A DNA stretch of 5,622 nt from NCBI GenBank assembly GCA_903906615.1, contig CAIVKT010000167.1, positions 1 through 5,622 of the forward strand, in the 5' to 3' direction. The stretch comes from an uncultured Bacteroidota bacterium. Its GTDB lineage: Bacteria; Bacteroidota; Bacteroidia; Chitinophagales; Chitinophagaceae. A program made the translations under genes and the position numbers. This document shows, piece after piece, positions 1 through 5,622 of this stretch (its first letter is position 1; each line of letters opens with the position of its first letter). The notes under the pieces are model-generated. The model saw only the letters and a program-made list of their open reading frames with translations, was not told where the DNA came from and ran no database searches.

Positions 1-399
1 GCAGCTATAGACAGGCTCACACTTAAAAACATAAAGCTACAGGTCAACTACCCCAACTATGGCGTAAAGATAATGGCCGACAAAGAAAAGCTGAAACTGG
101 CCCTGATGAACATAGTGATCAATGCAATAGAGGCTATGGAAGACAAGGCCGGGCAACTATCCATATCATTGAACAGGGCAGATGGATTTGCCGACCTCGC
201 CATCACAGATAATGGCTGCGGCATCAGCGAAGAAAACATATCCCGTCTATTTGAGCCTTACTTTACCCAAAAACGTAATGGTATGGGACTAGGGCTTGCC
301 TTTACGCTGAATACCCTCCAGGCCCACAAAGCCAATATAGACGTGGCATCCAAACCGGGCAAGGGGACCTCATTCAATATTACTTTCCCGGCAATATAG
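1..399 (+). CDS. Sensor histidine kinase, C-terminal ATP-binding domain (5' end outside window)
   Basis: Only the last 132 residues are present; the frame is open from base 1, so the start and the sensor and phospho-acceptor domains lie upstream. The visible part is a HATPase_c domain, which binds ATP and phosphorylates the kinase's own histidine. Counting from the first in-frame codon, the N box (NIVINAIEAM) is at residues 37-46, the G1 box (DNGCG) at 70-74, the F box (LFEPYFT) at 83-89 and the G2 box (GMGLGL) at 94-99. The protein ends soon after the final beta-strand region, with no receiver domain attached. The FEPYFTQK-GMGLGL form is common in NtrB/PAS-type kinases, which is only a hint about its upstream half. 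No response regulator follows, so the partner is either upstream or elsewhere. The family is certain; the signal sensed cannot be told. Confidence 0.93.
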   Translation, partial: AAIDRLTLKNIKLQVNYPNYGVKIMADKEKLKLALMNIVINAIEAMEDKAGQLSISLNRADGFADLAITDNGCGISEENISRLFEPYFTQKRNGMGLGLAFTLNTLQAHKANIDVASKPGKGTSFNITFPAI

Positions 400-450
400 C
401 GGTGGCATCATCTTTTATTGATATTAAGCTAACCTAATTAAAACAACATT

Positions 451-606
451 ATGAGATCGCTATTGTATATTATCGCTGTTATCCTGATCATTGGCTGGGT
501 GCTGGGCGCCTTCGTTTACAGCGCAGGGTCTATTATCCACATTTTACTCGTATTAGCTATTATTTCTTTGATCCTCGGCTTCATCAGGCGCGGGTCAGTA
601 GACTAA
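451..606 (+). CDS. Small hydrophobic membrane protein, lmo0937-like (51 aa)
   Basis: A 51-residue frame runs from ATG 451 to TAA 604-606. It is almost wholly hydrophobic: a first membrane helix at about residues 4-23, a short AYSAG-like turn (FVYSAGSIIH, 21-30), a second helix at about 28-44, then a basic RRGSVD tail. This helical hairpin, with the pattern LLYIIAVILIIGW then GxIIHILLVLAII, resembles the short lmo0937-family membrane proteins that I recall being widespread in Bacteroidota and Firmicutes; the assignment is by memory of the family pattern, not a search. Function is unknown; a role in envelope stress has been suggested for some relatives, which is not shown here. It starts 51 bp after the histidine kinase stop and is followed by a strong hairpin, so it may be the last gene of that transcript. 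No Shine-Dalgarno is visible, and A-rich sequence precedes the ATG. Confidence 0.8.
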   Translation: MRSLLYIIAVILIIGWVLGAFVYSAGSIIHILLVLAIISLILGFIRRGSVD

Positions 607-642
607 ATATTGAGCGATCATTCGTAAATTGCAGTATAATCG

Positions 643-671
643 GCGAAGGCAATGAATACCATTGCCTTCGC
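643..671 (+). terminator. Perfect 12-bp hairpin, probable intrinsic terminator
   Basis: The arm at 643-654 (GCGAAGGCAATG) pairs perfectly with 660-671 (CATTGCCTTCGC) around a 5-base loop (655-659). Seven of the 12 pairs are G-C. It lies 36 bp after the stop of the 51-residue membrane protein and 19 bp before the M32 start, where a terminator separating two transcripts would fit. The following bases (TTTCATTAGCAATT) are T-rich but do not form an unbroken T run, so termination may be weak. If M32 transcription starts upstream, the same hairpin would sit in the M32 leader and could act there instead. Confidence 0.55.
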
Positions 672-690
672 TTTCATTAGCAATTAACCT

Positions 691-2199
691 ATGACGCAAC
701 AAAGCACAGCTCTTTACACGGCTTATACCGACCTCCTGCAAAAAGCAGCCGACCTCAACAACGCCTCCGCAGTACTGGGCTGGGACCAGGAAACCTACAT
801 GCCATCTAAAGGTGCCGATATCCGTGGCCGCCAGTTGGCCACACTCGCATCGGCAGCACATGAGCTGCTTACGAGCAACGAATATGGCTACCTGCTGAAA
901 CAACTCAATGCCCTTACCGACCTCGGCGATACCGAACGCAGGAATGTGACCCTGAGCATGGAAGACTTTGAGAAGAACAAAAAACTCTCTCCTGATTTTG
1001 TGGAAGAGCTTTCGCGCCTCACCAGCGAATGCTTCAATAACTGGATTGCCGCGCGCAAAGCCAATGACTTTTCTTTGTTTGTGCCATCGCTGGCACGTAT
1101 GATAGCCATGAAAAGAAAACAGGCCGATCTCTATGGTTACACCAGCCATCCGTATGATGCACTGCTCGATGATTATGAAAAAGGCGCTAACGTAGCCATG
1201 CTTGATGCCCTTTTTGATAAAATAAAAAAGCAGCTACCGGTATTGCTTAACAAGATCAAAACAGCGCCACAAGTAAGCGAAGACTGCTTTCACCAGCACT
1301 TTCCAAAGCAACAGCAATGGGACTTCGGTATAGATGTGCTGAAACAAATGGGCTTCGACTTTGAGGCAGGCAGGCAGGATTATGCCGAGCATCCATTCAC
1401 CACCTCTTTCTCCCCCACCGATGTGCGCATCACCACCCGTGTTGATGAACATAATTATGCATCTATGCTTTGGAGCTGCATACATGAGGGCGGCCACGGC
1501 CTGTATGAGCAAGGGCTGCCTTTAGCCCAATACGGCTTGCCACTCGGCTCGCCGGTGTCCCTGAGCATACACGAATCGCAGTCACGACTATGGGAAAACT
1601 GCATAGGCCGCAGCATGGAGCTATGGCAATATTTTTTTCTTAAGCTACAGGGGTATTTCCCCGAACAGCTAAGTAAGACCACAACTTCAGATTTTTTTAA
1701 AGCAGCCAATCGTGTGGAACCATCCCTCATCCGAACAGAAGCCGATGAGCTGACGTATCATTTTCATGTGATGATCCGCTACGAGATAGAAAAGGCACTG
1801 ATAGAAGGCTCACTGGCAGCAGAAGACCTGCCTGCTAAATGGAATGAATTGTACCAACACTATCTCGGCATCAGTCCGCAGGATGATAAGACAGGGGTAT
1901 TACAGGATGTGCATTGGAGCCACGGCAGCTTTGGGTATTTCCCCACTTATTCGCTTGGCAGCTTTTATGCGGCGCAGTTCTTCGACCAGGCAAAGCAGGA
2001 TATACCGGGATTGCAGCAACAGATCAGCAACGGCGAACTATCGAACCTGCTGCAATGGCTGCGCGAACATATCCACCAATATGGCCGCCGTTATAACTCC
2101 GAAGAGCTTTGCGAACGGATAACGGGGCAAAAGCTGGACACGGAATTTTTTATGCGCTATGCGGCAGATAAATACAAACAAGTGTATGACCTGGAATAA
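691..2199 (+). CDS. M32-family metallocarboxypeptidase (carboxypeptidase Taq type)
   Basis: A complete 502-residue protein, the usual length for peptidase family M32. These cytoplasmic, metal-dependent enzymes remove amino acids one at a time from the C-terminus of peptides, probably for peptide recycling. The metal site is intact: HEGGH at residues 265-269 (ligands H265 and H269, catalytic E266) and the third ligand E295 in HESQS (294-298). Other family signatures are present in order: HPF (234-236), DVRITTR (244-250), IRTEADELTY (347-356) and LQDVHWSHGSFGYFP (404-418). There is no signal peptide or membrane segment, which fits a cytoplasmic enzyme. ATG 691 is chosen because the WDQETYMP region, typical of the family N-terminus, follows at about residue 30. 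No Shine-Dalgarno is seen, as is usual in Bacteroidota. The next gene begins two bases after the stop, suggesting one transcript. Substrate preference cannot be read from the sequence. Confidence 0.97.
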   Translation: MTQQSTALYTAYTDLLQKAADLNNASAVLGWDQETYMPSKGADIRGRQLATLASAAHELLTSNEYGYLLKQLNALTDLGDTERRNVTLSMEDFEKNKKLSPDFVEELSRLTSECFNNWIAARKANDFSLFVPSLARMIAMKRKQADLYGYTSHPYDALLDDYEKGANVAMLDALFDKIKKQLPVLLNKIKTAPQVSEDCFHQHFPKQQQWDFGIDVLKQMGFDFEAGRQDYAEHPFTTSFSPTDVRITTRVDEHNYASMLWSCIHEGGHGLYEQGLPLAQYGLPLGSPVSLSIHESQSRLWENCIGRSMELWQYFFLKLQGYFPEQLSKTTTSDFFKAANRVEPSLIRTEADELTYHFHVMIRYEIEKALIEGSLAAEDLPAKWNELYQHYLGISPQDDKTGVLQDVHWSHGSFGYFPTYSLGSFYAAQFFDQAKQDIPGLQQQISNGELSNLLQWLREHIHQYGRRYNSEELCERITGQKLDTEFFMRYAADKYKQVYDLE

Positions 2200-2201
2200 G
2201 A

Positions 2202-2693
2202 ATGGCTGAGTTGATACGATATACCGAACCGCTGGAAGCCGATGAACTGGCCTTCCTGGAGCGCAGGGAAAGTAAAGACCGCTCGCAGTATTATAAGGTC
2301 TTTCAAATACTCATGCTCTTCAGTTTTGTATTCCCATTCATAGGGGCGTGGTACCGCGCGACCGACAATGCGCCTAATGCGTTTTCGCCGGCCAGGTTCT
2401 TTCTTTCTGCAGCAATATTGCTATTTATCTCTTTGGTAGCCGTTTATGTACCATACCGCGCCCACCTGCGCAAAATACAGCGGGATATAAAGGATGGCAC
2501 TAAAACAATAGAGGTGGCACACATCATGCGCAAGTTGCAAATGAACGCCAAGAAAACCTGCCATTTTTATATAGACTCGAAGATAAAACTAAGCATAGAA
2601 GTATCTTATGATGATTTTGCAAGATTAGATGAGGGCGATGAGGTGAGTATTGAATACACCACCCACTCGCGGCTGTACCTGGGGTATTTTTGA
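2202..2693 (+). CDS. Unrecognised membrane protein with two helices and a C-terminal soluble domain
   Basis: I do not recognise this 163-residue protein. The first 28 residues are charged (EADELAFLERRESKDRSQ). Two membrane helices follow, at about 33-51 (FQILMLFSFVFPFIGAW) and 66-84 (FFLSAAILLFISLVAVYV), separated by a short loop of about 14 residues. The remaining 75 or so residues are polar and look like a helix (KIQRDIKDGTKTIEVAHIMRK) followed by beta-strands, ending in GDEVSIEYTTHSRLYLGYF. That final pattern resembles a small beta-barrel or sheet domain at the membrane face. With two helices, both ends should lie on the same side, and the basic residues after helix 2 (YRAHLRK) suggest the cytoplasm. 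ATG 2202 is two bases after the M32 stop, so the gene is probably co-transcribed and perhaps translationally coupled. It is real by its coding character and tight packing; function is unknown. Confidence 0.85.
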   Translation: MAELIRYTEPLEADELAFLERRESKDRSQYYKVFQILMLFSFVFPFIGAWYRATDNAPNAFSPARFFLSAAILLFISLVAVYVPYRAHLRKIQRDIKDGTKTIEVAHIMRKLQMNAKKTCHFYIDSKIKLSIEVSYDDFARLDEGDEVSIEYTTHSRLYLGYF

Positions 2694-2719
2694 TATTGCG
2701 CCTTTTCACAGTAATTTTG
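2689..2719 (+). promoter_or_regulatory. Bacteroidota-type promoter for holB
   Basis: TTTG at 2689-2692 and TAATTTTG at 2712-2719 match the Bacteroidota -33 (TTTG) and -7 (TAnnTTTG) elements exactly, separated by 19 bases, within the spacing known for this phylum. The -33 element overlaps the end of the upstream gene (stop codon 2691-2693). Initiation would be expected a few bases after 2719, leaving a leader of about 35 bases before the ATG at 2760. A 6-bp dyad, GTAATT (2711-2716) and AATTAC (2722-2727), overlaps the -7 element. TATTTTTG at 2685-2692 is also a -7 match and could be a second, slightly earlier promoter. Confidence 0.68.
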
Positions 2720-2731
2720 GCAATTACACTT

Positions 2732-2752
2732 GACTAACGACTAACGACTAAC
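2732..2752 (+). repeat. Three perfect tandem GACTAAC heptamers
   Basis: The heptamer GACTAAC occurs three times without interruption at 2732-2738, 2739-2745 and 2746-2752, ending seven bases before the holB start codon. It is noncoding and falls in the presumed 5' leader of holB, downstream of the predicted promoter. Such short heptamer arrays are prone to copy-number change by slippage. No copy of the array was seen elsewhere in the window. Confidence 0.92.
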
Positions 2753-2759
2753 AGCTATA

Positions 2760-3902
2760 ATGCAATTCAGTAATGTAGTGGGCCAGCGGGCCGCCAAGGA
2801 GGGACTATTGAGGATGTGGCACAGCGATGTGTTCCCGCATGCGCTGCTGATTAGTGGTGGTGAAGGCACAGGTGGCCTGCCTATGGCGCTGGCTGTGGCA
2901 CAATACGTGTTTTGCGAGAACAAAGGCCCGCAGGATGCCTGTGGCAAATGCCCCGGCTGTGGCAAGGCCGCCAGGCTGGAACATGCCGACCTGCACCTGA
3001 GCTACCCCACTATACCGCCCAACACACGCACCAAGGCCATGAGCCGGCATTATGCGCCGGAGTTCAGGGAGTTTGTACAGCAATCGCCCTATGGCACTAC
3101 TTATGACTGGTTGCAACATATTAATGCGGAGAATAAGCAGGGCAACATAACTGCTGATGAGTGCAACGAGATCATAGACGTGCTGAACCTGAAATCTTAT
3201 GAAGGTGGCCGCAAAGTGCTGGTGATGTGGCGGCCTGAATTCCTGGGGAAAGAAGGCAACAAACTGCTGAAGCTCATAGAAGAGCCACCGGCTGACACTA
3301 TACTTATATTTGTAGCGGAGAATAACGAAGATATACTGCAAACCATACTGTCGCGCACGCAAGAGGTAAGGCTTGCTCCCCTTGCCCCCACCGACATAGC
3401 CGAAGCGCTCACTGCCCGCGCCCTCACCGACCCAAGAAGGGCCGCACAGATAGCCCACATAGCCATGGGCAGCTATACCGAAGCCCTGCGGCTGGTGCGC
3501 CATGCCGAGAATGACCTCTTCCCCGGTGTAAAAGACCTGTTCAATGCGCTATTTACAAAGAACGGCGTGCTGATAGCGAAGTTCACTGATGAGTGGTCGA
3601 AGGCGGGCAGGGAACAACAAAAGAACTTCCTCACCTATACCATACAACTGCTGGAGCAGACCATAAAGGCCCGCTACCTACCCGGCGCAGACATAGCCCT
3701 GCCCGATGCCGAAGCGCAATTCGTGCAGAAGCTGGCGGCTACCAAAATATCCTTGGAAGGCTTTGCGCAAATGGTGTCTTACATCTCAGATACCATAGCC
3801 TATATAGAACGCAACGCCCACTCCAAAACACAGATACACGCCATGGCCCTGCGTATGCAATATACGATATGGAACATGCCATTACCCGCCCATGTTAATT
3901 AA
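2760..3902 (+). CDS. holB: DNA polymerase III delta-prime subunit (clamp loader)
   Basis: A complete 380-residue AAA+ type protein. Delta-prime is the rigid, non-hydrolysing member of the clamp loader that places the sliding clamp on DNA at replication forks. The N-terminus MQFSNVVGQ and PHALLISG (26-33) match the family and fix the start at ATG 2760. The P-loop position (SGGEGTGGL, 32-40) lacks the ATP-binding lysine, as expected for delta-prime. A zinc module follows: C52, C61, C64 and C67, with the same Cx8Cx2Cx2C spacing as the E. coli protein. The LLKLIEEPP motif is at 169-177. The usual SRC motif reads SRTQ (198-201), a form I recall as common in Bacteroidota. Between the zinc module and the Walker B region there is an extra stretch (about 85-128, including HINAENKQGNI) compared with E. 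coli. The C-terminal helical collar domain covers roughly 225-380. It has its own promoter and is not tightly coupled to its neighbours. Confidence 0.92.
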   Translation: MQFSNVVGQRAAKEGLLRMWHSDVFPHALLISGGEGTGGLPMALAVAQYVFCENKGPQDACGKCPGCGKAARLEHADLHLSYPTIPPNTRTKAMSRHYAPEFREFVQQSPYGTTYDWLQHINAENKQGNITADECNEIIDVLNLKSYEGGRKVLVMWRPEFLGKEGNKLLKLIEEPPADTILIFVAENNEDILQTILSRTQEVRLAPLAPTDIAEALTARALTDPRRAAQIAHIAMGSYTEALRLVRHAENDLFPGVKDLFNALFTKNGVLIAKFTDEWSKAGREQQKNFLTYTIQLLEQTIKARYLPGADIALPDAEAQFVQKLAATKISLEGFAQMVSYISDTIAYIERNAHSKTQIHAMALRMQYTIWNMPLPAHVN

Positions 3903-4003
3903 TATGTAATAAATATTTTTCAAGCATTTTATCCCCCTAAAAATGCCCCCGGATTTAACGTTAGCACGGTTTTTGATTATCTTTTTATTAACAGCAATTA
4001 GTC

Positions 4004-4011
4004 TACATTTG
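4004..4011 (+). promoter_or_regulatory. prc: Putative -7 promoter element for the S41 protease gene
   Basis: TACATTTG matches the Bacteroidota -7 consensus TAnnTTTG exactly, 45 bases before the ATG at 4057, implying a leader of roughly 40 bases. A clear -33 TTTG at the right distance is missing: the nearest TTTG (3972-3975) is 28 bases upstream, too far, while the T-rich run at 3982-3986 is at a plausible distance but lacks the G. The rest of the 154-bp gap (3903-4056) is AT-rich. It holds only a weak 7-bp stem (3924-3930 with 3940-3946) without a T tract, and no open frame of note. Confidence 0.5.
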
Positions 4012-4056
4012 TTATTGTTATTTTAGTCATCAGATCATTATTAAGTTATTAGAACC

Positions 4057-5622
4057 ATGTTGCAATTCATGAAGAATAAAATCCTGATCCCTCTTGTTTT
4101 AGTAGCTGCGTTGGCAGCCTTCTTTTCTTTCAGGTACATCAGCGCCAAAGGCCACGCCTCAGAAGACAAACGCCAGATCGTTTTAAAAACAGTTATTGAT
4201 GCCATCAACTCGCAGCACTATTCACCCAAAGCGCTTGATGATACTTTCTCTGCGAGGGTATACCATCGTATGGTCACTGCGTTTGATTACGATAAGCTTT
4301 ACTTCACCCAGCAGGACATCAACAAACTGCAAACCTACCAGTATAGCATAGATGATGAGATCAGGATGAACTCCATAGAGTTCTTTGATACGCTGGATGC
4401 TATTTTCACCAGAAGGGTTGCTGAAACCGAAAGCTTTTACCCCGAGTTGCTGAGCAAGCCATTCTCTTTTACTACTAATGAAGAGCTTCAACTTAACCCG
4501 GATAAAGAAGCCTACGCATCAGACGAGGCCAGCCTTAAAGACAGGTGGAGAAAGTTCCTGAAATACAGGGTGCTTACAGGATATATAGACCTGGAGAACG
4601 AACAGAACAAGAAAAAAGAGAACAAAGACTCTGTGAATGCCAAAATGAAAACAGACGCAGAGCTGGAAGCGCAGGCGCGCGAAGGTGTGGAAAAATACTA
4701 TACACGCTACTACAAGAGCATGCACAAAAGGAAGGACGATGACCGTTATACCTTTTATATCAATGCCATTACAGAAACTGAAGACCCGCATACCGCATAC
4801 TTTCCGCCGGCTGAGAAGGAAGAATTTGATGCCACTATGAGCGGCAGTTTCTTTGGTATAGGCGCACAGCTAAAGCAGAATATAGAAACTGACAAAATAG
4901 AAATAACCGATATAATTGCAGGCAGCGCTTCCTGGAAGGAAGGCGAACTGAAAGCCGGCGACCAGATAGAGAAAGTAGCGCAAGGCAGCCAGGCTCCGGT
5001 GGACGTGCAAGGTTATGACCTGCCCGATGTGGTAAAACTGATACGTGGCCCTAAAGGCAGCGAAGTAAGGCTTACGGTAAAGAAAGCGGATGGCTCGGTA
5101 CGCATTATCCCCATCATCAGGGATATTGTGAGCGTGGAATCAACTTTCGCGAAATCGGCGATCATTAAAAGCAAGGATGGCCCTATAGGCTACATCTACC
5201 TGCCTGAGTTCTATGCCGATTTCAACCACACCAGTGGCCGCAGTTGCGCTACAGACGTAGCCAATGAAGTACAGAAATTAAAGGATGCAGGCGTTACAGG
5301 TATTATCCTTGACCTGAGGGATAACGGTGGCGGCTCGTTGAATGACGTAGTGGAAATGGCAGGCATATTTGTAGGCCGCGGACCAGTGGTGCAGGTAAAG
5401 AGCAACCATGCAGCGCCGGTGGTACTGCGCGCGCAGCCCACAAGCAGCGAACCATTGTACACCGGCCCATTAGTGATCATGGTCAATGAGAACAGCGCAT
5501 CGGCATCTGAGATACTGGCTGCTGCATTGCAGGATTACAGGCGTGCTGTGATCGTAGGCGCTACTACCTATGGCAAGGGCACGGTGCAGAATATGAGGGA
5601 CCTGGATGCAATGATAGACCCA
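4057..5622 (+). CDS. prc: Tail-specific / carboxy-terminal processing protease, family S41 (3' end outside window)
   Basis: The frame stays open from 4057 to the window edge, giving 522 residues of a protein whose family usually has about 680-730. Tsp/Prc enzymes cleave proteins from exposed C-termini, mainly in the periplasm. Residues 9-24 form a hydrophobic signal or anchor segment. The Tsp N-terminal domain covers about 40-230, with YDKLYFTQQDI near 76-86 and a charged lysine/glutamate-rich stretch at about 178-210. A PDZ domain runs from about 262 (SGSFFGIGAQL) to 350. The S41 protease core begins near 377 (IGYIYLPEFY). The catalytic set is complete: S482 in SASASE, D493 and K507 in YGKGTVQ, with exactly the spacing of E. 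coli Prc S430, D441 and K455; Q511 is also kept. The missing part should hold the rest of the S41 domain and the C-terminal DUF3340-type region. A second start, ATG 4069 (MKNKILIPL), would give a more standard signal peptide; neither start has a Shine-Dalgarno. Confidence 0.95.
   Translation, partial: MLQFMKNKILIPLVLVAALAAFFSFRYISAKGHASEDKRQIVLKTVIDAINSQHYSPKALDDTFSARVYHRMVTAFDYDKLYFTQQDINKLQTYQYSIDDEIRMNSIEFFDTLDAIFTRRVAETESFYPELLSKPFSFTTNEELQLNPDKEAYASDEASLKDRWRKFLKYRVLTGYIDLENEQNKKKENKDSVNAKMKTDAELEAQAREGVEKYYTRYYKSMHKRKDDDRYTFYINAITETEDPHTAYFPPAEKEEFDATMSGSFFGIGAQLKQNIETDKIEITDIIAGSASWKEGELKAGDQIEKVAQGSQAPVDVQGYDLPDVVKLIRGPKGSEVRLTVKKADGSVRIIPIIRDIVSVESTFAKSAIIKSKDGPIGYIYLPEFYADFNHTSGRSCATDVANEVQKLKDAGVTGIILDLRDNGGGSLNDVVEMAGIFVGRGPVVQVKSNHAAPVVLRAQPTSSEPLYTGPLVIMVNENSASASEILAAALQDYRRAVIVGATTYGKGTVQNMRDLDAMIDP

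Noticed and set aside
610..642. A possible promoter for M32: TTG at 610-612 and TATAATCG at 635-642
   Set aside because: The -7 match is poor (TAnnTTTG is not met), and transcription would begin inside the hairpin at 643-671. It is too weak to list as a feature.
595..1149. A 184-residue open frame on the minus strand opposite the start of the M32 gene
   Set aside because: It lies almost wholly opposite a gene with clear family motifs, its translation looks like no known protein, and it has no promoter of its own. It is a shadow of the M32 coding frame.
1365..1378. GGCA tandem repeat (three and a half units) in M32 as a phase-variation site
   Set aside because: The repeat is too short to be convincing, the frame is intact on both sides, and a cytoplasmic housekeeping peptidase is an unlikely target for phase variation.
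1632..1698. Two T7 runs (1632-1638 and 1692-1698) as possible slippage or programmed frameshift sites in M32
   Set aside because: Conserved M32 motifs continue in the same frame after both runs, and the runs simply encode Phe-Phe pairs.
3305..3312. TATATTTG, a perfect -7 consensus match
   Set aside because: It lies inside the holB coding region with no gene start behind it. A six-base pattern is expected about once or twice by chance on one strand of a window this size.
2805..3503. A 232-residue open frame on the minus strand opposite holB
   Set aside because: It is fully antisense to a well-supported holB, and its composition looks like read-through of the opposite strand; there is no recognisable domain.
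3924..3946. GCATTTT / AAAATGC stem as a holB terminator
   Set aside because: The stem has only 7 mostly A-T pairs and is followed by CCCCGG rather than a T tract, so it does not fit an intrinsic terminator.
1..5622. Mobile element, CRISPR array, tRNA/rRNA gene, toxin-antitoxin or defence system
   Set aside because: I found no transposase, integrase, spaced repeat array, RNA gene signature or toxin-antitoxin pair; the genes are intact, co-oriented and of housekeeping type.

Overview
The window looks like a chromosomal segment from the phylum Bacteroidota, most likely a Chitinophagaceae-type organism. The reasons are the lack of clear Shine-Dalgarno sequences before any start, two intergenic matches to the Bacteroidota -7 promoter element (TAnnTTTG), frequent ATA isoleucine codons, and the lineage-type form of the delta-prime clamp-loader gene. 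This placement comes from reading the sequence; no database was searched.

Layout, all genes on the + strand. (1) At 1-399 is the 3' end of a sensor histidine kinase gene, carrying its ATP-binding domain. (2) At 451-606 is a 51-residue, very hydrophobic membrane protein of the lmo0937 type. (3) At 643-671 is a perfect 12-bp hairpin, probably a terminator. (4) At 691-2199 is a complete M32-family metallocarboxypeptidase with all active-site motifs. (5) At 2202-2693, two bases after the M32 stop, is an unrecognised 163-residue protein with two membrane helices. (6) At 2689-2719 is a good Bacteroidota-type promoter overlapping that gene's stop codon, followed by three perfect tandem GACTAAC heptamers in the presumed 5' leader of the next gene. 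(7) At 2760-3902 is the DNA polymerase III delta-prime subunit (holB). (8) At 3903-4056 is a 154-bp AT-rich gap with a -7 promoter element. (9) From 4057 to the window end is a long open frame for a Tsp/Prc-type carboxy-terminal processing protease (family S41). It has the N-terminal domain, the PDZ domain and a complete Ser/Lys/Asp set, and is cut off by the window edge.

How the genes relate: the M32 gene and the 163-residue gene are probably co-transcribed. holB and the S41 protease each seem to have their own promoter. Two peptidases act in different compartments: M32 trims peptides in the cytoplasm, and the Tsp/Prc protein probably cleaves envelope proteins. Otherwise the neighbours share no evident pathway. 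This is an ordinary housekeeping region with no sign of a mobile element, CRISPR array, defence island or new multi-gene system. The points worth a second look are the heptamer repeats and the dyad at the holB promoter, the unrecognised membrane gene coupled to M32, and the 51-residue membrane protein.
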